A stretch of 60,297 nucleotides of DNA, from the NCBI GenBank assembly GCA_021731815.1, contig JAKFWO010000045.1, positions 1 through 60,297 of the forward strand. The letters are read 5' to 3'. Of the stretch, positions 27,121-35,433 are shown in pieces (position 1 is the first letter of the stretch; every line of letters starts with the position of its first letter). This stretch comes from Hyphomonadaceae bacterium (GTDB lineage: Bacteria; Pseudomonadota; Alphaproteobacteria; Caulobacterales; Aquidulcibacteraceae). Below the pieces are notes generated by a model. It was not told where the DNA came from. It ran no database searches and saw only the letters and a program-made list of their open reading frames with translations. The position numbers and the translations under genes were made by a program.

Positions 27121-27597
27121 TCATGGGGACTCAAGCGCGCGTGGCACTGACCCGCTGATCACCAGTTCGGCAGCTTCGCTTTTCAGCCATGCAGCGCAGC
27201 TTTCGAGGACAATTTCCGGATCCAGCCGGTTTCGGCCCTTGATCGCACATTCCCACACGCACCCGATGCGCCAGCCCAGCGCGCGGAGTTCCGCGACCTG
27301 GCGTTCATCGCGCACGCGATTGCCGGTGATCTTGAGGTGCCAGAAGTCCTTGCGGGTCGCCGGCCATTTGAACAGGGCGCATTCATGGGCGTGCCAGAAA
27401 CAGCCATGGGCAAACAAGAGTGCCCGGTATTTCGGGAAAACGAGATCGGGCGTGCCCGGAAGGGTCCGGTCGTGCAGGCGGAACCGAAATCCGCGGCGGT
27501 GCAGGCCTTTGCGCAGCATCATTTCGGGCGCGGTGTCGGTCCCGCCGATGCCCGACATCATCTTCGAGCGAATTACGGGCGAAACCACGTCAGCCAT
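27121..27597 (-). CDS. vsr: very short patch repair endonuclease
   Basis: 158 residues with the Vsr signatures RSKMMSGIGGTDTAPE, LPGTPDLVFPKYRALLF (catalytic Asp in TPDLVF) and HGCFWHAHECALFKWP (zinc/metal ligands). It nicks 5' of the T in T:G mismatches arising from deamination of 5-methylcytosine. It overlaps the end of the methyltransferase gene by 8 bp, so the two are translated together. No restriction endonuclease gene is next to it. Confidence 0.96.
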   Translation of the reverse strand: MADVVSPVIRSKMMSGIGGTDTAPEMMLRKGLHRRGFRFRLHDRTLPGTPDLVFPKYRALLFAHGCFWHAHECALFKWPATRKDFWHLKITGNRVRDERQVAELRALGWRIGCVWECAIKGRNRLDPEIVLESCAAWLKSEAAELVISGSVPRALESP

Positions 27598-28741
27598 GGT
27601 GCCGCCGGAAGGGCAATTCCCCCTGCACGGGACCGGATGCCAGGGCAGCCATTGGCAGATGAGGCTGCATCAGCTTCGCCACCGCCCGGACCACCGGAAC
27701 CACCACCGCATTCCCGAATTGCCGCCAGGCCTGTGTATCGGAAACCGGAATGACGAAATCCGAACCCCGCGGCGGATCAAAGCCCATGATACGCGCGCAT
27801 TCGCGCGGGGTCAGTCGACGCGGCCGGTTACCTTCCTGCCGGATCAGGATTTCCGAGCCGTCCTTGTGATAGCGGGCCGACAAGGTACGGGCGACATCGC
27901 GTGGGCCGCACAGCGAGAATCCAAATCCGTGCCCGGCCGCTTCGTGCTTGCGTCGATACGCCTGGAGATAATCCCAAAGAAGCGGGGTGAGCGTGTATTT
28001 CGCCGGAACGTCCGACTCGAGGATGTCCCCGAGCACGGGGGCAGGCCCGGACGGCATGGCCAGCGCGGAGAAGTCGAAGCGCGATTTTTCCCTGAAACCA
28101 ACGATGAAAATCCGCTCCCGCTTTTGCGGGACCCATGGGCCCGAATGGATGATGCGGGTGTGAACCTCGTAGCCGAGTTCCTTTTCGAGGACATCCATGA
28201 TCGTGTGAAAGGTGCGCCCACCATCATGCCGTTCGAGATTTTTGACATTTTCCAGCAGGAAAGCGGCGGGGCGGCGATAATGGATGATTGCGGCAAGGTC
28301 ATGGAACAGGGTCCCTTGCGTGGTGCATTGAAATCCATGCGGACGCCCAAGCGCATTCTTTTTTGACACTCCGGCGATCGAAAAGGGCTGGCAGGGGAAG
28401 CCGGCCAGCAGGACGTCATGGGCGGGTACACGGCCCGGCTCAGCAGCGAAGGGCCGGACATCGCCGGCATGGATATGGTTCTCATCGGATACGAAATTCG
28501 CGGCATAGGTTTGCCGCGAGAAGCGGTCCCATTCGGCGGTGAACACACAGCGCCCGCCGATCTCGTCAAAGGGGATCCGCAAGCCGCCAATCCCGGCAAA
28601 CAGATCCACGAAGCGGAAGCCCGGATCGACTTGAGCAGGCGAGATATCCGTCGGGCGGGAAGCGGGGTGAAATTGGATGCAAGGCCGGGCTGCTTCCGCA
28701 CCTGCACCGAATTCATATTCCGCAGAGGCAGTAAGAGCCAT
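27590..28741 (-). CDS. dcm: DNA (cytosine-5-)-methyltransferase
   Basis: 383 residues with the ordered C5-MTase motifs: I FVDLFAGIGGLRI, IV AGFPCQPFS (catalytic Cys117), VI FLLENVKNL, VIII QKRERIFIVGF, and IX/X RRLTPRECARIMGFDP and QFGNAVVVPVV. The target recognition domain is compact (about residues 230-290). Coupling with vsr and resemblance to Dcm/EcoRII-type enzymes suggest a CCWGG-like target, which the sequence alone does not prove. The first 40 residues are non-conserved. It is divergent from flbT across a 267-bp gap. Confidence 0.95.
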   Translation of the reverse strand: MALTASAEYEFGAGAEAARPCIQFHPASRPTDISPAQVDPGFRFVDLFAGIGGLRIPFDEIGGRCVFTAEWDRFSRQTYAANFVSDENHIHAGDVRPFAAEPGRVPAHDVLLAGFPCQPFSIAGVSKKNALGRPHGFQCTTQGTLFHDLAAIIHYRRPAAFLLENVKNLERHDGGRTFHTIMDVLEKELGYEVHTRIIHSGPWVPQKRERIFIVGFREKSRFDFSALAMPSGPAPVLGDILESDVPAKYTLTPLLWDYLQAYRRKHEAAGHGFGFSLCGPRDVARTLSARYHKDGSEILIRQEGNRPRRLTPRECARIMGFDPPRGSDFVIPVSDTQAWRQFGNAVVVPVVRAVAKLMQPHLPMAALASGPVQGELPFRRHHG

Positions 28742-29008
28742 GGGATTCCGTCAGCATTCGAATCGGAAGCGCTATTTCAACATGGCAGAAATTGCTTCAC
28801 CACTCCATCCCGGGCAGGAGAATGCTGTCTTTTGCAACTCTGGCATTTGCAACTCTGGCAGGCGCGCAACCAGACATTGCACCCGAAGCGTACAAAGCGG
28901 CGGCGTTAATGTTTACGAAACCGCCCTTTGGTTAGGTGGTCCGGTTCGGGGGCAGGCTCCGGGAATCTGAACAAGTAGCGGTGCAGAAGGCGTCGGAGGA
29001 CATACGGA
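28742..29008. other. divergent dcm/flbT intergenic region with a 15-bp direct repeat
   Basis: No gene is visible. The sequence TTTGCAACTCTGGCA occurs twice back to back (28831-28845, 28846-28860). GTCGGAGGACATACGG before 29009 is the flbT ribosome site. I looked for a sigma-54 type GG-N10-GC element because flagellar genes are near, and found no good match. Confidence 0.6.
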
Positions 29009-29434
29009 ATGGCTCTCAAACTCTCCCTCAAGCCCGGCGAGAAATTCGTGGTCAACGGGGCGGTCATGATGAATGGTGACCGCCGCGGGGTTCTCGTACT
29101 GCAAAACAAGGCGTCGATCCTGCGCGAGAAGGACATCATGCAGCCGCACGATGTCAATACGCCGGCGAAACATATCTATTTCCCGATCATGATGATGTAT
29201 CTTGAGCAGGACAATCAGCCTAAATATTACGATGAATTTGTTCGCCGTACCGGCGAATTCATGGGCGCGGTGATTTCACCCGACATAATGACGGCCTGTG
29301 TGGCGATTTCCCGCGACGTCATGGCAGGCGAATATTACAAGGCGCTCTTGCGCTGCCGCAAGATCATCGAATGGGAAGAAGAAAGGCTTGGCCATGTCGC
29401 TCAAGGCGTATCAGAAAGCAGCGAGCCAGGCTGA
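29009..29434 (+). CDS. flbT: flagellar biosynthesis repressor FlbT
   Basis: 141 residues of the FlbT family (LSLKPGEKFVVNGAVMMNGD; LQNKASILREKDIMQP; YFPIMMMYLEQD). In Caulobacter it binds the flagellin mRNA leader and promotes its decay when the hook is unfinished. A good GGAGG site precedes the ATG. It overlaps flaF by 41 bp. No flagellin gene is in the window, so its target lies elsewhere. Confidence 0.96.
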   Translation: MALKLSLKPGEKFVVNGAVMMNGDRRGVLVLQNKASILREKDIMQPHDVNTPAKHIYFPIMMMYLEQDNQPKYYDEFVRRTGEFMGAVISPDIMTACVAISRDVMAGEYYKALLRCRKIIEWEEERLGHVAQGVSESSEPG

Positions 29435-29774
29435 GGCACCGCGCGACACGGAATATCGGGTGTTTGCCCGCGTGACGCATGCGCTGCTGGAAATTGCCGG
29501 GCAATCCGCTCCTTCGCCAACGGCTTTGGTCGGTGCACTCGATCTCAACCGCCGTTTGTGGAGTGCACTGGCGCTGGATTGCAGCGATCCCGGCAATCAA
29601 TTGCCAGAGGCATTGCGCGCACAGATCATTTCGCTGTCCATCTGGGTGAGCAAGCATTCGAGCCTCGTGGCAACGCGCGAAGGTTCGATCCGTGATCTCA
29701 TCGAACTCAACCGCACGATCATGCAGGGTCTGGCGCCTTCCGGAAGCGGAATTGCGGGGATCGACGCAGGTTAG
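29394..29774 (+). CDS. flaF: flagellar biosynthesis regulator FlaF
   Basis: 126 residues matching FlaF (MSLKAYQKAASQAEAPRDTE; TALVGALDLNRRLWSALALD; LIELNRTIMQGL). FlaF promotes flagellin synthesis or secretion and opposes FlbT. The start at 29394 (MSLKAYQ) is inside the flbT end, giving a 41-bp overlap and likely translational coupling. Its TAG overlaps the TAA of the convergent histidine kinase gene. Confidence 0.95.
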   Translation: MSLKAYQKAASQAEAPRDTEYRVFARVTHALLEIAGQSAPSPTALVGALDLNRRLWSALALDCSDPGNQLPEALRAQIISLSIWVSKHSSLVATREGSIRDLIELNRTIMQGLAPSGSGIAGIDAG

Positions 29775-31123
29775 ATTCGTTCCGGGTTGGGCAGCCACAA
29801 TCTGACACGCAGGCCTCCTGGCGGGCTGGTTTCGAGTGAAATTTCGCCACCATGGGCGCGAACGATATCGCGTGCGATGGCGAGTCCGAGGCCGGAGCCA
29901 GCGGATTCCGCATCATTGAGATTGCGTCCTGTATCAAGGCGCACAAAGGGGGAAAACGCATCTTCCCGGCGATCCTCGGGGATTCCGGGGCCATTGTCGT
30001 CGATCAGAACATGAGTCGCATCCACACCCTCCGTCGCATCGATGTGGATTTCGGTCGCATGACGGTTCGCGTTTTCGAGGATATTGCGCAAGGCGCGCTC
30101 GATGGAATTGGGACGCAGAAGGACAACCAGCGGACCCGGGGCGTTCAGAATGATCCTCGTGCCCCGAACACGGGCATGATCCGCCACCTTGCGGAGCAAC
30201 GCGCCGAGATCGGTCGGGCTGGCAGCTTCGGTTTGCGCGTCGCGGGCGAAGTCGAGATAGGATTCAAGTGTCCGCCGCATGAATTCGACATCCGCGGCCA
30301 GCGCGTCCCGATCGGGGCCTGGTGGCGCGAGCGCGAGATGCAGTTTCATGCGGGTAAGCGGCGTGCGCAGATCATGGCTGACGCCGGCCAGCAATAATGT
30401 CCGCTGTTCAATCTGGGCCCTGATCCGGGCATGCATGTCGAGAAAGGCCTGGCCCGCCCGCCGCACTTCGCGGGCTCCCCAGGGGTGGAAATCGGGTACC
30501 GGAAGATTTTGGCCCAGAGCCTGGGCTGCGCGCGCCAGTTCCTCGATGGGACGGATCTGGTTGCGAATGAACAAAAGTGCAGCGCCCGTCATCAGCAGCG
30601 TAAAAACCCCGACGGCAACCAGAAACTGGTAGGAACGGGAAGGTGACAGGCGCGCGCGCGGTATGCGCAGTTCGAGGGTGCGGGGCTGTCCATCTTCAGC
30701 TTCATCCATGAGCGGAATGCGCACGATAACGGTTTTTGCCAGCCGGTCGGAGATAAAGTCGAAGCGGGTTTGCAAGGTCCTTCTTATCGCTCTCAAGGCG
30801 ACCTTGTCCTCGAATCCGCTCATGCGCGTTTGTCCTCGCACCGGCTCAGGAGAAATTCGGCCCTCCGCAAGCTTCAGTCGCGAAATCTTCCCGACGAATC
30901 GCTGAAATTCCGATTCCGGCACGTCGCGCGCGAGTTCCGCCAGAAAGGCGATTTCACTTGCCATGGCGTCCGATTGATTTCGGGCTGCACGCTCCCAATG
31001 CACATCGAAAAACGCCTGGATGATGGCGATCTGCATCAGCGCGACCGGAGTCGCAAAGATGAGCAGGGTGCGCCAGAATAGCCCTTTGGGCGCGAGGCTG
31101 CGTAATCTGGACGCGATGCTCAC
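29771..31123 (-). CDS. EnvZ-like sensor histidine kinase
   Basis: 450 residues: transmembrane helix about 17-38, periplasmic sensor about 39-163, second helix about 165-187, HAMP (QIRPIEELARAAQALG), HisKA with phospho-acceptor His250 in GVSHDLRTPL, and HATPase with NILENANRHA, DNGPGIP and GSGLGLAIARDIV. It presumably phosphorylates the response regulator whose gene it overlaps by ATGA. The petPR order with an EnvZ-type kinase third is common in alphaproteobacteria. The signal is unknown. Confidence 0.93.
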   Translation of the reverse strand: MSIASRLRSLAPKGLFWRTLLIFATPVALMQIAIIQAFFDVHWERAARNQSDAMASEIAFLAELARDVPESEFQRFVGKISRLKLAEGRISPEPVRGQTRMSGFEDKVALRAIRRTLQTRFDFISDRLAKTVIVRIPLMDEAEDGQPRTLELRIPRARLSPSRSYQFLVAVGVFTLLMTGAALLFIRNQIRPIEELARAAQALGQNLPVPDFHPWGAREVRRAGQAFLDMHARIRAQIEQRTLLLAGVSHDLRTPLTRMKLHLALAPPGPDRDALAADVEFMRRTLESYLDFARDAQTEAASPTDLGALLRKVADHARVRGTRIILNAPGPLVVLLRPNSIERALRNILENANRHATEIHIDATEGVDATHVLIDDNGPGIPEDRREDAFSPFVRLDTGRNLNDAESAGSGLGLAIARDIVRAHGGEISLETSPPGGLRVRLWLPNPERI

Positions 31124-31824
31124 GGGCCGGTGGCCGCTGTCAGGACATAACCTATGCCGCGCACGGTCCGGATGAAATTCGGGTTGTCGGGATCAGTCTC
31201 GACCTTGCGGCGCAATCGCGTCACCGCGACATCGACCGATCGCTCGAGTCCTCCCATGGCCTGCGCGAGCGCCTCGCGCGAGACCGGGCGGCCGAATTCC
31301 TGCGCCAGCAGTCGCAGCAATTCGATCTCCTTGTCGGTCAGCGGCACCGCTTCGCCGGCGATTTTCAGTTCGCCACTCGGGCCATCGAACAGGGCCTGTC
31401 CGAACCGGACCCGTGGAAAAACGGATTCCTCGCTATTCCGGCTCCGGCGCAGGACCGCATGGATCCGCAGCGCCAGTTCCTCGGGTTCAAAGGGTTTGGC
31501 GAGGTAATCATCAGCTCCGGCGGAAAGCCCCTCGATGCGGCTTTCCACTTCGCCGCGCGCTGACAGCATGAGCACCGGCGGACCATTGGTGCTGCGCATG
31601 AAGCGCAAGAGTGACAGGCCGTCCTCGCCCGGCATCATGATGTCGAGAACCACGAGGTCGAAGGCGAGCCGCTCCATTTGCGCCCGTGCTTCAGCCGCGT
31701 TGGCGGCGACAGCGACGCGAAATCCCTTGTTCATCAGGAAGCGCTGAAGCAGGGTCCGGATGCGGTCGTCGTCATCGACCACCATGAGATGCACGGCATC
31801 ATGGGCAGCGGGTTCAGGAATCAT
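31120..31824 (-). CDS. petR: OmpR-family response regulator, PetR-like
   Basis: 234 residues: receiver domain with acidic pocket VVDDDD, phospho-acceptor Asp61 (VVLDIMMPGEDG) and Lys110 (LAKPFEP), followed by a winged-helix domain (LTDKEIELLRLLAQEFGRPV; VDVAVTRLRRKVE; IRTVRGIGYVL). The start at 31824 forms an ATGA overlap with the MarR gene. Placement behind a MarR protein resembles Rhodobacter petP-petR. Symbol given by context, with some uncertainty. Confidence 0.9.
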   Translation of the reverse strand: MIPEPAAHDAVHLMVVDDDDRIRTLLQRFLMNKGFRVAVAANAAEARAQMERLAFDLVVLDIMMPGEDGLSLLRFMRSTNGPPVLMLSARGEVESRIEGLSAGADDYLAKPFEPEELALRIHAVLRRSRNSEESVFPRVRFGQALFDGPSGELKIAGEAVPLTDKEIELLRLLAQEFGRPVSREALAQAMGGLERSVDVAVTRLRRKVETDPDNPNFIRTVRGIGYVLTAATGP

Positions 31825-32303
31825 GGTGCCTCGGTCAGCAGGTTCAATATTCGCCGAAAAATGCCGGCCTGTTCGGGGCCGAATTCCCGCAGGCATCGGG
31901 CAAGACGCAGGCGCGCTCCTGCCGCGATCGTTGCGTGCAGAACGGCACCGCCAGTGCTCAGTCGCAGCGATTTTCGCCGCCCATCGGCAGCATCCCCGTG
32001 CTTGATGATGATATCGCGGGTCAGAAGTGATTCCACGACCCCGTGAAGGCTTTGTTTCGTAACATTGAGCTTGCTGCGCAAATCGCCGAGCGCCAGCGAG
32101 GAACAGGGGGCAAGCGCGGACATTACCCGCCATTGCGACGCGGCAATGGCGTGGGCTTCGGCCGATTCAATCGCCAGATCCTCGAGACATCTGGCGGCGT
32201 GGACCAGCCGGTCGGCGACGAGATCGAGCTCGGCTTCGTGAAGATAAGGCCGGCCGGTCCGGATCGCAGCCATGGCCCGCGGCAGGGGGGGAGGGGCAGT
32301 CAT
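31821..32303 (-). CDS. petP: MarR-family transcriptional regulator, PetP-like
   Basis: 160 residues with a MarR winged helix (ASQWRVMSALAPCSSLALGD; LNVTKQSLHGVVESLLTRDI; DAADGRRKSLRLS). First gene of a three-gene operon with a response regulator and histidine kinase, joined by two ATGA overlaps. ATG at 32303 or 32273 could be used. It is divergent from a DoxX-like gene across a gap holding a heptanucleotide repeat. Confidence 0.86.
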   Translation of the reverse strand: MTAPPPLPRAMAAIRTGRPYLHEAELDLVADRLVHAARCLEDLAIESAEAHAIAASQWRVMSALAPCSSLALGDLRSKLNVTKQSLHGVVESLLTRDIIIKHGDAADGRRKSLRLSTGGAVLHATIAAGARLRLARCLREFGPEQAGIFRRILNLLTEAP

Positions 32304-32335
32304 TTGGTTACGCCAATCGGGGGTACGCGCAGCTG

Positions 32336-32390
32336 GGCCAGTCGGCCAGTCGGTCAGAAGTCAGAAGTCAGAAGTCAGAAGTCAGTCGGC
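32336..32390. repeat. heptanucleotide tandem repeat (TCAGAAG)4
   Basis: TCAGAAG is repeated four times (32354-32381) plus TCAG, preceded by two copies of an overlapping GCCAGTCGG-like unit. It lies in the divergent promoter region between the marR-petR-envZ operon and the DoxX-like gene. The seven-base unit makes it the only clear repeat here whose unit is not a multiple of three, consistent with its non-coding position. Confidence 0.9.
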
Positions 32391-32533
32391 ACGGTATCAA
32401 ATATCAAACGCCTCCACCAGCGTGGCGACAAAAAGGGGCGAAATCAGGATTTGCATTTGGTGGTGGCGAAAAGCTCTGTTAAATGCGATAGCGGCCGGGC
32501 GGGATATGGCGGGCACCAGGACGGGAGACAGAT

Positions 32534-32971
32534 ATGCGGCTGATCGCAAGTGCTGCGAGCTGGGTTCTCGCGCTCCTCATGGCAGCGTTTCTTGCGCTCG
32601 ATGCGCTGACCGCAAAATTGCAGAATGCGCCGGGTGAGGATGCGATTTTCTCGGGACTCGCGGCGCAATCGGGCTTCGCCTTGTTCGAACCGAGCCTGCG
32701 GGTCGGTTTCGGGCTGCTGGAACTGGTGATTGCCGTCCTGCTTCTTATGCCCGGCAGCCGGAGGCTCGGGGCATGGCTGGCCTTGCTGACCTGCGGCCTG
32801 GCCATGTCCGTGCATTTCAGCCCCTGGATGGGGATTGAGGCACCGATTGCTGCCGGAGGACCACCAGCGGATGGCGGCGCATTGTTCTTCTTCGCGTCGT
32901 TTCTGCTCGGGCTCGCGATCCTGTTGACCCTGGTTGAAGGGCAGCGCCAGCGGCTGGACGCTTTGGCGTAG
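32534..32971 (+). CDS. DoxX-like inner-membrane protein
   Basis: 145 residues with four predicted membrane helices (SWVLALLMAAFLALDALT; LRVGFGLLELVIAVLLLMPG; LGAWLALLTCGLAMSVHFS; ALFFFASFLLGLAILLTL). The pattern of four helices with an early GLLEL/IAVLLL segment matches DoxX/MauE-like proteins, which are often redox- or quinone-related; the exact role is unknown. GGGAGACAGAT precedes the ATG. It is convergent with the M23 peptidase gene. Confidence 0.75.
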   Translation: MRLIASAASWVLALLMAAFLALDALTAKLQNAPGEDAIFSGLAAQSGFALFEPSLRVGFGLLELVIAVLLLMPGSRRLGAWLALLTCGLAMSVHFSPWMGIEAPIAAGGPPADGGALFFFASFLLGLAILLTLVEGQRQRLDALA

Positions 32972-33076
32972 AACGCGGCGGGCGCAGGCTGTGTTGCGCC
33001 GAACACTGCTTCCCGCCTTGGGCCAGAACCAATATGGGCGTCGCGCCGCGCGCCAAAATCCGGAACGCTGCCGAAT

Positions 33077-34651
33077 CTACCGCAATTGCCCCGTATCGCC
33101 CGAAGCGCCGGGTGCGAGGTTGGCCGGTGCGCTTTTCCCCGGTGCGCTGTTCCCCGGCGCGCTTTTTAATGCGTCGATGCGGTCCTTTTCGGCTGCAAAG
33201 GCCGCAAGCATCGTCCCGCTCAACTGGCGCCCTGTCTGTGGTCTGAGGGAATTGGGATTGATCGCTGCGCCCTTGATCAGCACTTCGTAATGGAGATGCG
33301 GCCCCGTTGACCGACCGGTTGTTCCGACATAGCCGATACGCTGGCCCTGGGAGACCTTGGCACCGTTCCGGATATTTTTGGCAAAGCCCGACATATGGGC
33401 ATAGGCGGTCTCAAAGCCTTTGGAATGCCGGATGCGCACATAGCGTCCATAGGAGCCGAACCAGCTCGCCTTGACGACCACCCCGCCGGCGGCCGCCACG
33501 ATCGGTGTGCCGGTCGGAGCCGCGAAATCGACGCCCTTGTGCAGCCGCGTATAGCCGAGCACCGGATGGCGGCGATAGCCGAAACCCGACGAGACCCTCG
33601 CGGCATTGACTGGTGTGCGGATCAGGAATTTGCGCGCCGACTGGCCCTTTGCGTCGTAAAAATCGGATTTGCCATCGTCAGGCGTGGTGAAGCGGTAGAA
33701 TTCCTTGCTGAGCTTGCCCGTCTTGAGCGCCAGATACATCGCATCGCCGGATTTGACGAGGCGGCCGCGCTCGTCGGCGAATTTCTCGAAAAAGATCGAA
33801 AAGCGGTCGCCGGCCTGAATATCACGCTGAAAATCAACGTCATATTTGAACACATCGATGAACAGATCGACCTCGCGGTCGCTTGCGCCGGCGATCCGGG
33901 CGGATTGATAGAGACTGCCTTCGATTTCGCTCTCGACGAACGCCATGCTGCGTGTCAGATCGAGCGTAAGGATGCGTGAGGAATAGTCTCCGTTTGCGCT
34001 GCGCTCGAGCAGGATTGTCGATTCCGGTGCAATCCGTGTGGTCAGCGCGGCAATCTGGCGGTTTTCGTTTTCGCCCGTGAAGAAGATCCGGAATTTCTGG
34101 CCTGCCCTGAAAACAGGCTTTGTTGTCGCCCGGGTGAGCGCCAGCAGGAGATTGGCGGCCTCCGTCCGGTTCACACCGCTCCGCGAGAGGGCAGCGATGA
34201 CCGTTTCCCCAGACCCCAGCCGCATCTCGACCTGTTCCCAGGATGCGGGCCGGTCGGCAAAGGCTGCATGTTCCAGCAATTGGACATTGCGATAGTCGAT
34301 CTTGGGATTGGCGAGTTCTTCAAGCCATTCCGGCGTCAGAGGCCAGTGGGCGAAGGCAAAAAAAGCGGCCGCGATCATTCCGGCACCGGTCAGCGCGATC
34401 GCGGAATACCCCGCCAGGGCCTTGATGCGGCGGGAACCCGGCCGACCATCATCCGATGATCCTGCGCCTTGCCCAGGCCCCTGCCACGTGAATCGCGGCC
34501 GCTCGGGCATCATCTGACGCCGGGCATCGGCGCGGACCGTAAGTGTCAACGGTATTTCGGCGGTCGGTTCCGCCGGTTCGGCTTCCATTGACGGATTCGC
34601 GCGGGACGCACGCCCGAACGGGGTGGCCTGCGATTTTCCGGAGGGCTCCAT
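33077..34651 (-). CDS. M23 family murein endopeptidase with membrane anchor
   Basis: 524 residues: a cytoplasmic N-terminus of about 80 residues, one membrane helix (ALTGAGMIAAAFFAFAHW), a LysM/OapA-like middle part (LGSGETVIAALSRSGV) and a C-terminal LytM domain with zinc ligands in HKGVDFAAP (about residue 371) and HLHYE (about residue 452). All metal ligands look intact, so it should cleave peptide cross-links. GAGGAGGACATTGA precedes the ATG. The last 30 residues are made of APGxS-like pentapeptides encoded by a 15-bp repeat. Confidence 0.94.
   Translation of the reverse strand: MEPSGKSQATPFGRASRANPSMEAEPAEPTAEIPLTLTVRADARRQMMPERPRFTWQGPGQGAGSSDDGRPGSRRIKALAGYSAIALTGAGMIAAAFFAFAHWPLTPEWLEELANPKIDYRNVQLLEHAAFADRPASWEQVEMRLGSGETVIAALSRSGVNRTEAANLLLALTRATTKPVFRAGQKFRIFFTGENENRQIAALTTRIAPESTILLERSANGDYSSRILTLDLTRSMAFVESEIEGSLYQSARIAGASDREVDLFIDVFKYDVDFQRDIQAGDRFSIFFEKFADERGRLVKSGDAMYLALKTGKLSKEFYRFTTPDDGKSDFYDAKGQSARKFLIRTPVNAARVSSGFGYRRHPVLGYTRLHKGVDFAAPTGTPIVAAAGGVVVKASWFGSYGRYVRIRHSKGFETAYAHMSGFAKNIRNGAKVSQGQRIGYVGTTGRSTGPHLHYEVLIKGAAINPNSLRPQTGRQLSGTMLAAFAAEKDRIDALKSAPGNSAPGKSAPANLAPGASGDTGQLR
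33111..33170. repeat. four-unit 15-bp repeat at the 3' end of the M23 peptidase gene
   Basis: Units start at 33111, 33126, 33141 and 33156, with the GGTGCGCTTTTCCCC and GGTGCGCTGTTCCCC copies most alike. On the coding strand they give SAPGN, SAPGK, SAPAN and LAPGA-like pentapeptides in the disordered tail. Confidence 0.85.
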
Positions 34652-34904
34652 TCAATGTCCTCCTCGCGCCGGAGAGCGCAGCATTTTCCGGGAGGCTCCC
34701 GGCCGGTCCGGACCGAAATCAGATGCCAATGTGAAGCGAGAACTCAGGGCATTTACCATTCTCGTCGCCAATTGCGGCGAAACCAGGCGGCCCCATCCGG
34801 GGCAATGGACATGTCCTATCATGAATCGGTCTTGAGACTACAAATCCGGAGATGCATTTTTTGGGCCGGGAGCCAGGGAGGCTTCGGAATTTTGGGCCAA
34901 TCGG

Positions 34905-35249
34905 TCAGGGCTCGGTTCCCGGTGCCAGACGCACGCGCAGACCGTCGAATTCGGGACGCATCAGGATCTGGCAGGACAGCCGGGAATTGGGTTTCACTTC
35001 GAAAGCTTCATCGAGGCGTTCGATTTCCTCGTCCGTGGCAGGGACAAGCCTGTCCAGCCAGTCCGCATCGACATAGACATGGCAGGTCGCGCAGGCGCAG
35101 GCACCTCCGCATTCCGCCTTGATCGGAATGCCATTGTCCCGGATGATTTCCATCACGCGCCAGCCGTCAAGGCCGTCCACTTCATGCGGGGTGCCCGTCT
35201 GGTCGATGACATGGACCTTGCGAATCTCGTCACTCATTCCGTCGCTCAC
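34905..35249 (-). CDS. 2Fe-2S ferredoxin, adrenodoxin type
   Basis: 114 residues with cluster ligands in ECGGACACATCHVYV (C-x5-C-x2-C) and the fourth cysteine in SRLSCQILM. It is similar to FdxB/adrenodoxin-like ferredoxins that feed P450s or Fe-S assembly. The frame begins at 35249; ATG at 35237 (MSDEIRK) is in frame. No partner reductase or P450 is nearby. The 253 bp between it and the M23 gene contains no gene I can support. Confidence 0.93.
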   Translation of the reverse strand: MSDGMSDEIRKVHVIDQTGTPHEVDGLDGWRVMEIIRDNGIPIKAECGGACACATCHVYVDADWLDRLVPATDEEIERLDEAFEVKPNSRLSCQILMRPEFDGLRVRLAPGTEP

Positions 35250-35433
35250 CCGAAAATCCTTCCGCAGCTCATGTTTTTCGACCTATAAGCGAACGGATCG
35301 CGCCCGGCGAGCCCTGATTTGTTCCGCCCCCGTTTTGCGCGACCCTCGCCGAACTGCTTGACTTTCCGGGAAATCCTCCAATCTGTCCTACAAGCGCGTT
35401 CGACAGGGTTTCGATCCAATTGCGCTGTCCGGA

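Noticed and set aside
28831-28870. sigma-54 promoter for flbT (TGGCA ... TTGCA)
   Set aside because: The spacing between GG and GC elements does not fit -24/-12; the similarity comes from the 15-bp repeat.
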